64,000 bases of DNA from Moritella sp. 24 (GTDB lineage: Bacteria; Pseudomonadota; Gammaproteobacteria; Enterobacterales; Moritellaceae), in assembly GCF_018219155.1 (NCBI RefSeq), contig NZ_CP056123.1:4225505-4289504 (forward strand), written 5' to 3'. The position numbers and the translations under genes are program-made. Below, piece by piece: positions 36,232 to 45,232 of this stretch (within the stretch, counting starts at the first letter, position 1; every line of letters begins with the position of its first letter). Under the pieces are notes generated by a model that saw only the letters and a program-made list of their open reading frames with translations, did no database searches and was not told where the DNA came from.

Positions 36232-36645
36232 ATGAACATTCATAAAATTGCAAATTATCTTAATGATCTTGGCGACAAGTCTGACACTGGTTATAAATTT
36301 GACTGTACACCAATTTCAGGTGACGTTGATGTATTACGTGTTGACGTTGAAGGTCGTGAAGAAATTCCAATTTTTGTTTCTGTCACCGATGAGCAAATAC
36401 TATGTATCGCTTATCTATGGGGCGAAAACGAAGTTAAAACCGAAAAACGTGTTGAGATGCTAGAAGCAATGTTAGAGCTTAACATCCCAATGCCGCTATC
36501 ATCATTCGCAAAAATTGATGATATGTATGTAGTTTACGGTGCATTATCAGTGCAATCAGCAATCACTGATGTAGAGCATGAATTAGTTGTATTAAGCGAT
36601 AACAGCCTAGAAGTTATCTCTGAATTATCAGATTATTTAATTTAG
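36232..36645 (+). CDS. DUF2170 family protein (YjfI-like)
   Basis: 137-residue soluble protein. MNIHKIANYLNDLGDK at the start, ILCIAYLWGENEV and MYVVYGALSV inside match the small YjfI/DUF2170 family that accompanies PspA-like proteins in enterobacteria and relatives. Function unknown. First gene of an operon with pspA (23 bp on) and the yjfK-like gene; expressed from the promoter with the 16-bp inverted repeat. The protein is acidic with no membrane segment. Confidence 0.82.
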   Translation: MNIHKIANYLNDLGDKSDTGYKFDCTPISGDVDVLRVDVEGREEIPIFVSVTDEQILCIAYLWGENEVKTEKRVEMLEAMLELNIPMPLSSFAKIDDMYVVYGALSVQSAITDVEHELVVLSDNSLEVISELSDYLI

Positions 36646-36668
36646 TCCCTACTTCTAAGGAGAAGTTT

Positions 36669-37361
36669 ATGAGTATTTTTAAAAAGATTATGACCGCTAT
36701 CCGCGGTGGCGCCCGTGAAGTAGGTGAAGGTATTGTTGATGCAAACTCAATGCGTATTTTCGAACAAGAAATTCGCGACGCAGAAACACACTTAACCAAT
36801 GCTAAACGTAACTTAACTGACGTAATGGCAAAGCAAATGCAATCAAGCCGTGAACTTGAACGTGTTAAAGCTAATTTAACCGAACATGAAGGCTATGCAG
36901 TACAAGCATTAAACGCAGGTAACGAAGCGCTTGCACTTGAAGTTGCAGAAAAAATTGCACAGCTAGAGAAAGAAGTTATCGACCAACAGCAAAACCTAGA
37001 TAATTTCACTAATAGCGCAACGAAGCTAAAAGATTTAGTGAAGAAAAGTGAACGTCAATTGGCTGAACACCAACGTCAATTAACAATGGTGAAAACCACT
37101 GATAGTGTTCAAAAAGCAACATCAGCAATCACAGATAACTTCAGTGCAAGTAACTCAAAACTACTTAGCGCAAAAGATTCATTAGAGCGTATTAAGCAAA
37201 AACAACAAGATTTTGATGATCGTATGCTTGCTGCTGATGAACTACAAGCTGAAGGTAGCGACCAGTCGTTAAAAGCAAAACTAGCAGAAGCTGGTATTGG
37301 TCAGCAACAAAGTAATGCGAACTCAGTACTAGAGCGTTTAAAAGCCAAGCAAAATAGCTAA
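36669..37361 (+). CDS. PspA/IM30 family protein (YjfJ-like)
   Basis: 230 residues, almost all alpha-helical coiled coil, beginning MSIFKKIMTAIRGGAREVGE, the amphipathic start of PspA/IM30 proteins; IFEQEIRDAETHL and LTEHEGYAVQALNAGNEALALEVAEKI are the family's conserved blocks. These ESCRT-III-related proteins assemble on damaged inner membrane. The context (DUF2170 before, YjfK-like after, DUF350 upstream) identifies it as the YjfJ type rather than the PspABC phage-shock type. AAGGAG ribosome-binding site. Confidence 0.9.
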   Translation: MSIFKKIMTAIRGGAREVGEGIVDANSMRIFEQEIRDAETHLTNAKRNLTDVMAKQMQSSRELERVKANLTEHEGYAVQALNAGNEALALEVAEKIAQLEKEVIDQQQNLDNFTNSATKLKDLVKKSERQLAEHQRQLTMVKTTDSVQKATSAITDNFSASNSKLLSAKDSLERIKQKQQDFDDRMLAADELQAEGSDQSLKAKLAEAGIGQQQSNANSVLERLKAKQNS

Positions 37362-37521
37362 GCTTAATCGTACAAACTGATGACAACACAACTACAAGGT
37401 TAACAGCGCCATTAAAAGCCTGTTAATATTCAATAGGAGCAGCATACGTGATAACACGTACTGTTCCTATTTGTCATTCTGCTATACCCTAATGTTCTAA
37501 TAGCTTAATACTTTAGGATCC

Positions 37522-38166
37522 ATGATGAGCTTCTTCAAAAATTTATTTAAAAAATCAGAACCAACAACGCCAGTCCGTGACCTCAATCATGTCAGTAAAT
37601 TGATTCTTGGTGATATTATCGAATTTAGCGATAGCTTCACTTTACCAAGTGAGATTCGCCAACAAAAGTTCGAAGTGATTTCGGTTGAGACATTAGAATT
37701 TGAGCATCAACATTACCCACGTTTTAAACTGCAAGGTACTCAACAAACCTACGTGTGGTTATCGTTACCCGGTCACGACCACAATAATTTCCAGCTTAGC
37801 CTTGAGATAACCCGCGAAGAAGTATCCCAGCTATTTGATTTAGACCAATTCAGCGATGTATTTGAAGAAGGCTTCACAGAGTTACCAAGTCAACTACCAG
37901 TCTCACTCGGTGATTGGCACGCAGAACGCTATTTCCAACAAGATATCGCGACTGTCGGTTATCATCACAGAACTGATTTTAGAACATCAGCGCCTTCAAA
38001 ATATGCAGATGATAACCCAGGTCAACAATTTGATTTTTACCATTTACATGATGCTAAAGAAAACAAATTAATCGATATAATGGTACTTAATAATGGCGAT
38101 ACTGACGTGTACTTGACCGTACAGCTTGGTAATGACAGTATTACAGGATACTGGCCAATAGCATAA
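37522..38166 (+). CDS. YjfK-like protein (DUF2491 family)
   Basis: 214 residues. Starts MMSFFKNLFKKSEP, a membrane-proximal basic segment, followed by a mostly beta-strand-looking region (LILGDIIEFSDSF, RFKLQGTQQTYVWLSL, QFDFYHLHDAKENKLIDIMVLNNGDTDVYLTVQL). Length, start and position after the PspA-like gene fit YjfK/DUF2491, of unknown function. I am less sure of the family than for its neighbours. 160 bp after the pspA-like gene, so it may have an additional promoter. Confidence 0.65.
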   Translation: MMSFFKNLFKKSEPTTPVRDLNHVSKLILGDIIEFSDSFTLPSEIRQQKFEVISVETLEFEHQHYPRFKLQGTQQTYVWLSLPGHDHNNFQLSLEITREEVSQLFDLDQFSDVFEEGFTELPSQLPVSLGDWHAERYFQQDIATVGYHHRTDFRTSAPSKYADDNPGQQFDFYHLHDAKENKLIDIMVLNNGDTDVYLTVQLGNDSITGYWPIA

Positions 38167-38189
38167 ACACAGTACAAGGCAGATTGAAG

Positions 38190-38510
38190 ATGGTTAAATC
38201 ACGTGAATTACCAGAAAAATGGCAATCATCACAAAAAGCGATGAAGGCTGTTCAGGTAGCGTTTGATATGGATGAAAAAATCCAATACAAGATCCGAAAA
38301 GCAGCATTAGATCATAACCTAAGCCCATCAGAGCAGATCCGGGATATTCTAGGTTTAACTGTTAACAAACGACCAAAAAGGCCACGTTTAACGGTATCAC
38401 TGAATAACCAAGACTATATTGAATTAGCTGAAAAATACGGGTTACAGCCAGAACAGCAACTCGAAATTAAAAAATTAGTAATTGAAGATCTTGTTCGATT
38501 TTCAGAATAG
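38190..38510 (+). CDS. Unknown protein with two ribbon-helix-helix-like segments
   Basis: 106 residues from the ATG at 38190; a TTG two codons earlier with AAGG at good spacing is an alternative start. The segments VQVAFDMDEKIQYKIRKAALDHNLSPSEQIRDILGL and RLTVSLNNQDYIELAEKYGLQPEQQLEIKKLVIEDLV each look like a strand followed by two helices, the ribbon-helix-helix pattern of small DNA-binding proteins, joined by a basic stretch (VNKRPKRPR). This is a judgement by eye. It follows the yjfK-like gene by 23 bp and is the last gene of the cluster, so it may be the module's own regulator. Confidence 0.6.
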   Translation: MVKSRELPEKWQSSQKAMKAVQVAFDMDEKIQYKIRKAALDHNLSPSEQIRDILGLTVNKRPKRPRLTVSLNNQDYIELAEKYGLQPEQQLEIKKLVIEDLVRFSE

Positions 38511-38580
38511 AAACCGCTAATGAACAATCAGTGACACACTCATGTCACTGATTGCTATACCCTACTCATATACCGTACGC

Positions 38581-40074
38581 TTAATCAGCTAACCAATATG
38601 GCTGCATCGTTAACGCTTGATGACGGGTTTGCTCTAATGCATCCAGTAATGATCGCTGCTTACGCATTAATACCTTCTCAATTTGCACTGCAATTGTATC
38701 TGGTTGCTGCTTTGCAACAGCCATTAGTACCTGCAATACAGTTAAGTCATCAATCCCCTGCAAAATATCCTGCCAAGGTAAACGAAATTTATCTCGCTTT
38801 TCTGATGAATAGTAATGACTAAAACAACGGCCAATTAATAAGTTTTGCTTTAATTTTTCATGTAATGCTAAATAATCATCCGCATTAAGCGTCGAAGCTG
38901 ACAACGCAGAATCAAGCACACTCTGCCAACTCGACTCTAAACGCATGTTAGCAAATGAAGCGACATTAACACTATCAAGCTTAACACTGCTCAGGCCTTG
39001 GCTTAAGAATTTACTCACAGACAGCATCAGGCTGGCATAACGCGGTGTATTAAACAGGGTGTCGATTGCTGCAAAGTCCACATAACTCGCTTGTAGATCC
39101 TGCAACTCTTTGGTTATACGCTTATGTTCAGGAAATTTACGAATAAACTGACTATTATCGGTCATCACTTGCTGCAATTGTGATGCTTGAGTAACTGCAG
39201 ATAACTCCGCCAACAACCACGCCAATTCTGTTTGTTTTAATTCGATCTCAGGCAGTATATTGGTATACCCCTTCAATGTTTGCTGAATAAGCTCTACCGC
39301 TGAAACAACTTCAACTAACGCGTTAATGTCCTTTGTTTCAAGATAAAATTGCTCATGGTGCTGCCAATGCGTATAGCTCTGCGTTAATGTCGCTAAAAAG
39401 ATGTCACCCAAACTTTCAGTTTCTACTTTAGGCATTTTTAACGTAAGCGGTTTAATTTTTGGCGTGTACAAACCTGCAAGTTGATACCCACGTTTAGCTT
39501 TACTGACATTACCTAAACGCACATTACCTAACTGCGTAATTTTCTGCGCTAAAGTAAAGAGGTCATCCACATCACCGTGAACCAACTCTAATTCAATTTC
39601 ACAAATTGGATAACTGTGCTCACCGCTGCGTGCCATACCAAAATCAAAAACCACTTCAATTTCAGCATTGTTCGCCAGCTTAAGTTGCCACATGGTACGT
39701 TCAAAATCAGTCGTAAATAAATCCACCAGATCAGACTGTAACTGTGCCACATCGGTATTTTCAGGCCAGATCTCAGCCGGGAAATCTGCTAATGTAGGTA
39801 AATCTCCCTCTAACGGTAAATTATACTCAGGGCGTGAATGTAAGCCTCCTCGCACAATACCTGCTGTTTTTATCGTTTGCTCTGCAAAATTTAAACTTTT
39901 GCGCGTGCGTAAACCAAAATCAAACTGACGAAATTGGGATGTCGTTGTATCAAAATAAGTATTAGATAAAGGCTTAATAGCCTGTTCGATTATCACATAG
40001 TCAGCTAATAGCATGGCTAATTGTGGTTTAACCTCTGGTTTAACAACAAATTTTATTTCAACTTCCGTACTCAT
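38581..40074 (-). CDS. ygiF: Inorganic triphosphatase, CYTH-CHAD protein (YgiF)
   Basis: 497 residues. The N-terminal CYTH domain starts MSTEVEIKFVV (ExExK motif as EVEIK) and keeps SNTYFDTT, LRTRK, FERTMW and EIELELVHGD, whose charged residues line the triphosphate tunnel. The C-terminal CHAD-like helical domain (about 215-490) is degenerate but recognisable. E. coli YgiF hydrolyses inorganic triphosphate. Usually next to glnE; here separated from it by the PspA-like module. Confidence 0.9.
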   Translation of the reverse strand: MSTEVEIKFVVKPEVKPQLAMLLADYVIIEQAIKPLSNTYFDTTTSQFRQFDFGLRTRKSLNFAEQTIKTAGIVRGGLHSRPEYNLPLEGDLPTLADFPAEIWPENTDVAQLQSDLVDLFTTDFERTMWQLKLANNAEIEVVFDFGMARSGEHSYPICEIELELVHGDVDDLFTLAQKITQLGNVRLGNVSKAKRGYQLAGLYTPKIKPLTLKMPKVETESLGDIFLATLTQSYTHWQHHEQFYLETKDINALVEVVSAVELIQQTLKGYTNILPEIELKQTELAWLLAELSAVTQASQLQQVMTDNSQFIRKFPEHKRITKELQDLQASYVDFAAIDTLFNTPRYASLMLSVSKFLSQGLSSVKLDSVNVASFANMRLESSWQSVLDSALSASTLNADDYLALHEKLKQNLLIGRCFSHYYSSEKRDKFRLPWQDILQGIDDLTVLQVLMAVAKQQPDTIAVQIEKVLMRKQRSLLDALEQTRHQALTMQPYWLAD

Positions 40075-40317
40075 CTGGCCTCGCTAGACTCATCAACGAT
40101 AAAAATAATGCTGTGATAAAACAAAATACCCAGCACTTTCAGAGACAAAATTTACCAATTATTTTAAAAGCTGTCTAAGGTTAAATACTTAATTAAAGAA
40201 TAAGATCACCAACTAAAAATAAAAATATATTGATTTTGGTCTAATTCAATCACTAATAACGCAATTTTTATATTGCAAACTCCTGAGAGTTGTTTAACAT
40301 TCCCGACATCTTCAAAA

Positions 40318-40335
40318 GTGTCATCATATTGTCAC
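40318..40335 (+). promoter_or_regulatory. Possible Pho box before the DUF47-pit operon
   Basis: GTGTCATCATATTGTCAC has two TGTCA(T/C) repeats 11 bp apart and agrees with the PhoB box (CTGTCATAwAwCTGTCAy) at 14 of 18 positions. It ends 17 bp before the start codon, which is too close for an activator site and would suit repression; chance is possible. The rest of the 278-bp gap to ygiF shows nothing else. Confidence 0.4.
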
Positions 40336-40352
40336 ATACATGGATTATGGCT

Positions 40353-41033
40353 ATGCCAGTAAATACTATTTTAGGACTTTTTGCTAAGTCTCCGATCACC
40401 CCGCTACAAGAACACATCACGAAAGTGCATGAGACTTGTGAATTACTTGTGCCATTTTTTGCTGCTACAACGCAGCAAGATTGGAATAAGGCGGAAACTA
40501 TCCGCCAGCAGATCTCACAATGTGAGAGAGACGCTGATGTATTAAAACGTGAAATTCGCCTAAAGCTACCACGCGGTATCTTTATGCCTGTCGATCGTAC
40601 CGATATGTTAGATCTACTGACGCAACAAGATAAAATCGCCAATCGTGCGAAAGATATTGCCGGTCGAGTAATCGGTCGCAATCTGCAACTCCCGGTCGAA
40701 ATTGCTGATGATTTCACGCTTTATCTAAAACGTTGCATTGACGCAACGGCGCAGGCTAAGAAAGCCATTAATGAACTAGATGAATTGCTTGAAACTGGCT
40801 TTAAAGGTCGTGAAGTAGATCTTGTTGAAAACATGATCAACGAACTGGATTGCATCGAAGATGATACGGATGCAATGCAAATAGTACTACGCCAGAAATT
40901 ACGTAAAATTGAAAATAACTACAATCCAATTGATGTTATGTTCCTTTACAAAATCTTAGAGTGGGTGGGCGGATTAGCTGACCAAGCTGAAACTGTTGGC
41001 GCTCGTCTCGAACTAATGCTAGCGCGTAATTAA
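40353..41033 (+). CDS. DUF47 family phosphate transport accessory protein (TIGR00153)
   Basis: 226 residues from the ATG of MPVNTILGLFAKSPI, the usual start and length of this PhoU-like family; the open frame extends 21 codons upstream with no support. All-helical, with DVLKREIRLKLPRGIFMPVDRTDMLDLLTQQDKIANRAKDIAG as the diagnostic block (metal-binding E/D clusters like PhoU). It is encoded 22 bp before the PiT transporter and is thought to regulate it. Confidence 0.93.
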   Translation: MPVNTILGLFAKSPITPLQEHITKVHETCELLVPFFAATTQQDWNKAETIRQQISQCERDADVLKREIRLKLPRGIFMPVDRTDMLDLLTQQDKIANRAKDIAGRVIGRNLQLPVEIADDFTLYLKRCIDATAQAKKAINELDELLETGFKGREVDLVENMINELDCIEDDTDAMQIVLRQKLRKIENNYNPIDVMFLYKILEWVGGLADQAETVGARLELMLARN

Positions 41034-41055
41034 GATCACTACAGGTATATAAATA

Positions 41056-42330
41056 ATGGAAATCATTCAAGCATACGGTCCTTATCTATTGATGATGGCG
41101 GCAGCCTTTGGCCTTTATATGGCATGGGGTATTGGTGCAAATGACGTTGCAAATGCAATGGGCACATCAGTTGGTACCAAATCATTAACAGTGAAACAAG
41201 CAATTCTTATTGCGATGGTTTTTGAATTTGCCGGGGCTTACTTAGCTGGCGGTGAAGTGACTGATACAGTACGTAAAGGTATTGTTGATCTTGCGGTCTT
41301 TAAAGAAACTAACCGTCCAGATGCCTTAGCATTTGGTATGATCTCAGCATTGCTTGCTGCAGGTACTTGGTTAATGATCGCCTCTATATTTGGCTGGCCA
41401 GTATCAACAACGCACTCTATTGTTGGTGCTATCGTTGGTTTTGCACTTGTTAGTGTAGGCCCTGAAGCTGTTCAGTGGGGTAAAGCAGGTGGTATCGTAG
41501 GTAGCTGGGTGGTAACCCCAATACTCTCCGGACTCATCGCCTATGTCACCTTTATGAGTATTCAAAAACTCATATTTGACACCAAAGATCCTCTGTCTAA
41601 TGCAAAACGTTATGTGCCTTTCTATATGGCTTTAACAACGTTTGTTATCGCAATGGTTACAATTAAGAAAGGTCTAAAACACGTTGGTTTACACCTTACA
41701 ACAACAGAAGGTTTAATCGCTTCTGCTGCAATCAGCTTACTTGTTGCGATTATTGGTTCAATTTATATCAGCAAACAAAACTACAGCCCAAGTGATGACA
41801 AAGATATGCATTTCTCTAACGTAGAGAAAGTATTCGGTATCTTAATGATCATCACAGCGTGTGCAATGGCATTTGCCCATGGTTCGAACGACGTAGCAAA
41901 TGCGATCGGTCCACTAGCTGCGGTTGTATCGATTGTTGAACACGGTGGCGAAATTGCCGAGAAAGCAGAACTGACATGGTGGATTTTACCACTGGGTGGT
42001 TTAGGTATTGTTATTGGTCTAGCGACAATGGGACACAAAGTAATGTCTACTGTTGGTACCGGCATTACTGAATTAACACCAAGTCGCGGTTTTGCTGCTC
42101 AGTTAGCAACAGCAACGACTGTTGTTATTGCATCAGGTTCAGGTCTACCTATCTCGACAACGCAAACCCTTGTTGGTGGCGTGCTGGGTGTGGGTATGGC
42201 GCGTGGTATCGCAGCCTTAAATCTAAATGTTGTTAGAACAATTGTTGTATCTTGGGTTGTAACACTACCTGCTGGTGCAATCTTAGCAATTATCTTCTAC
42301 AAAATTTTAGAAGCTATCTTTGTAGTGTAA
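41056..42330 (+). CDS. pit: Inorganic phosphate transporter, PiT family
   Basis: 424 residues with about ten membrane segments. The duplicated PiT signature is present twice: GIGANDVANAMGTSVG (about 26-41) and AHGSNDVANAIGPLAA (about 274-289), plus GWPVSTTHSIVGAIVGF and GLPISTTQTLVGGVLG. It imports metal-phosphate with protons or sodium as a low-affinity route. Sodium coupling would suit a marine host but cannot be read from the sequence. Operon with the DUF47 gene; a strong terminator follows. Confidence 0.95.
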   Translation: MEIIQAYGPYLLMMAAAFGLYMAWGIGANDVANAMGTSVGTKSLTVKQAILIAMVFEFAGAYLAGGEVTDTVRKGIVDLAVFKETNRPDALAFGMISALLAAGTWLMIASIFGWPVSTTHSIVGAIVGFALVSVGPEAVQWGKAGGIVGSWVVTPILSGLIAYVTFMSIQKLIFDTKDPLSNAKRYVPFYMALTTFVIAMVTIKKGLKHVGLHLTTTEGLIASAAISLLVAIIGSIYISKQNYSPSDDKDMHFSNVEKVFGILMIITACAMAFAHGSNDVANAIGPLAAVVSIVEHGGEIAEKAELTWWILPLGGLGIVIGLATMGHKVMSTVGTGITELTPSRGFAAQLATATTVVIASGSGLPISTTQTLVGGVLGVGMARGIAALNLNVVRTIVVSWVVTLPAGAILAIIFYKILEAIFVV

Positions 42331-42347
42331 TTGATTATATTGTTATT

Positions 42348-42378
42348 AAAAGGCCATCATTTATTGATGGCCTTTTTT
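42348..42378 (+). terminator. Terminator of the DUF47-pit operon
   Basis: AAAAGGCCATCA / TGATGGCCTTTT with a 5-nt loop and a run of six T, 17 bp after the pit stop codon. Confidence 0.9.
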
Positions 42379-42489
42379 ATAAATCCATTAAATTTCTATT
42401 TTATAGCGGGAAAATATCATCTGAGGCTTGTCGAAATTCAATTTTATACTTACTATGCCTATCTGAATATTTCCTCTACGGGACAACTT

Positions 42490-43137
42490 GTGAAGATTAA
42501 ACAACTCATTTTAGCATCATTGTTAACACTAATTAGCTTATCTAGTGTGGCAAAAGAAACGCGTTATATCAGTGATGACGTGTCTATTTTTATGCATTCA
42601 GGTCCTGGCACCCAGTATCGTATTATTGGTACCGTTAAAGCCGGTGAAGCTGTTACTTATTTACAGACTAATGCTGCCTCTAAATATACGCAAATCATGA
42701 CAAGTAAAGGTAAAACAGCTTGGATTGATGGTAAATCGCTTTCTCGCCAAGTTAGTTTGAAAGTCCGTACACCAAAATTACAAGCTGAATTAGCAAAAAC
42801 CAAAGATGCGCTTGCTAAAATCAATAACAAGAACTCTGCTGCGATGGCTGAATTAACAGATGCCAACCGTGATGAACTTGCTGGTAAAGAAGCTGATATC
42901 GCGACACAAGTAAACAAGATCGCATCATTAACCGCTGAGAACACAGCGTTAACAGATGAAGCGGTACGCTTACGTGAAGAGAACGAGCAATTATCAACTC
43001 GCTTAGATACGAAAGAAGAAGACGAACAACATCGCTTCATCATGCTAGGTGCATTAATTCTTGCTGTAGGCTTAATTGCTGGATTAATCATCCCGTCAAT
43101 TAACTTCCGCAAGAAGAAAAATAATGGCTGGGATTAA
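42490..43137 (+). CDS. SH3 domain-containing membrane protein (TIGR04211/YgiM-like)
   Basis: 215 residues from a GTG start (42490); the frame is open further upstream through the pit terminator, but only this start gives a signal peptide (MKIKQLILASLLTLISLSSVA). Then a bacterial SH3 domain (about 24-88: RYISDDVSIFMHSGPGTQYRIIGTVKAGE), a coiled coil (about 95-175) and a single C-terminal membrane span (about 184-203) with a basic end. The family (YgiM in E. coli) is periplasmic, anchored by the C-terminus; role unknown. Ribosome-binding site is weak (GGGA). Confidence 0.88.
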   Translation: MKIKQLILASLLTLISLSSVAKETRYISDDVSIFMHSGPGTQYRIIGTVKAGEAVTYLQTNAASKYTQIMTSKGKTAWIDGKSLSRQVSLKVRTPKLQAELAKTKDALAKINNKNSAAMAELTDANRDELAGKEADIATQVNKIASLTAENTALTDEAVRLREENEQLSTRLDTKEEDEQHRFIMLGALILAVGLIAGLIIPSINFRKKKNNGWD

Positions 43138-43178
43138 TCGTTTAACGACTGAGTTAAGTGACATTTATCGCTAAATGT

Positions 43179-43210
43179 AAAAAAGGATATTCAATTGAAT
43201 ATCCTTTTTT
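43179..43210. terminator. Bidirectional terminator between the SH3 gene and yaaA
   Basis: AAAAAGGATATTC-AATT-GAATATCCTTTTT, a perfect stem with a 4-nt loop, A-run on one side and T-run on the other, between convergent genes. Confidence 0.9.
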
Positions 43211-43245
43211 ATTATCGGTAATTTATCGCAGTAGAGACAAGCTAA

Positions 43246-44025
43246 TTACTTAAATATCTCATCACGCTTGAACACCAACTCAATATCAGTTGATTCCGCT
43301 TCACAATAATAATAACCATCCGTATCAAATGCCTTTAACTCGGCAACGTCTTTCAACTGGTTATCAATAATGTAACGGGCCATGAGCCCACGTGCTTTCT
43401 TCGCGTAAAAGCTAATGATCTTGTATTTACCTGCTTTACAGTCTTTAAATACCGGTGTGATCACTTGCCCTTTTAAGCGCTTCTTTTGTACCGCTTTAAA
43501 GTACTCGTTGGATGCTAAATTAATTAATACTTTATCACCCTGTGCAGCAAGAGTGTCATTCACTTTATCAGTAACAATATCACCCCAGAACTGGTATAAG
43601 TTTGTACCACGCCCATTAGTAAGCTTCGTCCCCATTTCTAAACGGTACGCCTTTATTAAATCTAATGGTCGTAGTAGCCCGTATAGGCCAGATAGAATAC
43701 GGAAATGTTGCTGTGCAAACGCCATATCAGTCTCACTGAAACTTTCTGCGTCTAAGCCTGTATACACATCACCTTTAAACGCGAATACCGCTTGCTTTGC
43801 ATTTTCAGGGGTAAAATCAGCCGTCCATTCAGTAAAACGAGCTGCATTTAATCCAGCTAATTTATCACTGATTTTCATCAATGATGATAGGTCCATCGGT
43901 GTTAACTGACGACACACATCAATCAACTCTGCGGAATGTACTGTTAAGTCCGCTTGACTGTACTGCTCAGTTGTCGGCGGAGTCTCAAAATCGAGTGTTT
44001 TAGCCGGTGATACCACGATTAACAT
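43246..44025 (-). CDS. yaaA: Peroxide stress protein YaaA
   Basis: 259 residues. [58 protein letters not shown] and [11 protein letters not shown] are the fixed blocks of the UPF0246/YaaA family. E. coli YaaA lowers free intracellular iron under hydrogen peroxide stress and belongs to the OxyR regulon; it has a DNA-binding-like fold. Single gene between the SH3 protein and pilU. Confidence 0.96.
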   Translation of the reverse strand: MLIVVSPAKTLDFETPPTTEQYSQADLTVHSAELIDVCRQLTPMDLSSLMKISDKLAGLNAARFTEWTADFTPENAKQAVFAFKGDVYTGLDAESFSETDMAFAQQHFRILSGLYGLLRPLDLIKAYRLEMGTKLTNGRGTNLYQFWGDIVTDKVNDTLAAQGDKVLINLASNEYFKAVQKKRLKGQVITPVFKDCKAGKYKIISFYAKKARGLMARYIIDNQLKDVAELKAFDTDGYYYCEAESTDIELVFKRDEIFK

Positions 44026-44105
44026 AAATTTTCCTTACTTCTCTTAAACTCTAGCTTACGATTAAACGTTTATCGCTATCACGATAAGTGTTTATGATCG
44101 AACAA

Positions 44106-45221
44106 TTACAACGCTTCAATCGTCACACCGTCGAGCATACTATCACTCGCAGCTTGCCCTTGATTTAACTTAATCATTAAGCGTAAATCATTCGGTGAAT
44201 CCGCATGGTGCAACGCTTCACTGTAACTAATCATGTTGGTGTTATAAAGTTCTAATAATGCTTGATCAAAAGTCTGCATGCCCTGCTCTATCGATTTAGA
44301 CATCAGCTCTTTAATCTTATGCAATTCATTCTTACGAATATGCTCGCTCACCAACGGGGTATTGAGTAAAATTTCAAATGCACCACGTCGACTTGTACCA
44401 CCTTGCACAGGTATTAACTGCTGGGCAATAATGGCTTTTAAGTTTAGCGACAAATCATATAATAACTGCGCGTGTTTTTCTTTTGGAACCAAATGTAAAA
44501 TACGGTCGATAGCCTGATTCGCGTTGGTTGCGTGCAGTGTCGCCATACATAAATGACCCGTTTCAGCAAATGCGAGCGCAAACTCCATTGTTTCTTGCGA
44601 ACGGATCTCACCAATAAGAATGACATCCGGCGCTTGACGCAATGAGCTCTTTAGCGCATCTTCAAATGATTCGGTATCAATACCCACTTCACGCTGTGTC
44701 ACAATACAACTATCATGTTCATGCACAAACTCAATCGGATCTTCAATCGTTAAAATATGCCCCGATGAATTTTGATTTCGATAACCAACCATTGCAGCTT
44801 GCGTCGTTGACTTACCCGAGCCTGTAGCACCAACAACCAATACCAAACCGCGTTTTTCTAATGCAGTGTGTTTTAATATTTGTGGCAGGTATAATTCATC
44901 CATCGCTGGTATGTCCGTTTCAATACGACGAATAACCATGCCAGCTTTTTCTAATTGCCAAAATGCACTCACACGGAAACGACCAATCTCTGGCATAAAA
45001 ATACCAAAGTTAGACTCCTTAGTGCGGCAAAAAGAAGCATACTCATCTTCTGACATTGCTTCTTTCACTAATGATAATGATTGCTCTGCCGTTAACTTAT
45101 GCTCTGAAAGCGCACGTAGCGAACCATGTACCTTCACTGTTGGCGCAATACCAGCAGAAATATACATATCAGAACCCTCGAGCTTTTTCATTGCACTAAA
45201 GAGTTGCGGTAACATCCCCAT
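44106..45221 (-). CDS. pilU: Type IV pilus retraction ATPase PilU
   Basis: 371-residue secretion-type hexameric ATPase. Walker A GATGSGKSTT, Asp box TIEDPIEFVHEHD, Walker B/His box PDVILIGEIRSQETMEFALAFAETGHLCMATLHA. The start LPQLFSAMKKLEGSDMYISAG and the acidic ending match PilU rather than PilT, its paralogue encoded just upstream (11 bp away). PilU helps PilT retract pili under load. AAGGA ribosome-binding site 8 nt before the ATG. Confidence 0.92.
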   Translation of the reverse strand: MGMLPQLFSAMKKLEGSDMYISAGIAPTVKVHGSLRALSEHKLTAEQSLSLVKEAMSEDEYASFCRTKESNFGIFMPEIGRFRVSAFWQLEKAGMVIRRIETDIPAMDELYLPQILKHTALEKRGLVLVVGATGSGKSTTQAAMVGYRNQNSSGHILTIEDPIEFVHEHDSCIVTQREVGIDTESFEDALKSSLRQAPDVILIGEIRSQETMEFALAFAETGHLCMATLHATNANQAIDRILHLVPKEKHAQLLYDLSLNLKAIIAQQLIPVQGGTSRRGAFEILLNTPLVSEHIRKNELHKIKELMSKSIEQGMQTFDQALLELYNTNMISYSEALHHADSPNDLRLMIKLNQGQAASDSMLDGVTIEAL

Positions 45222-45232
45222 GTCATTAATCC

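Noticed and set aside
40290-40352. N-terminal extension of the DUF47 protein (21 codons)
   Set aside because: The family begins at MPVNTILGLFAKSP; the extension has no ribosome-binding site and would include the Pho-like box.
42331-42489. N-terminal extension of the SH3-domain protein
   Set aside because: It would start in the pit terminator hairpin, and would bury the signal peptide; the GTG at 42490 fits the family.
43415-43909. 164-codon + strand frame inside yaaA
   Set aside because: Antisense to yaaA, which is intact and conserved over this whole span.
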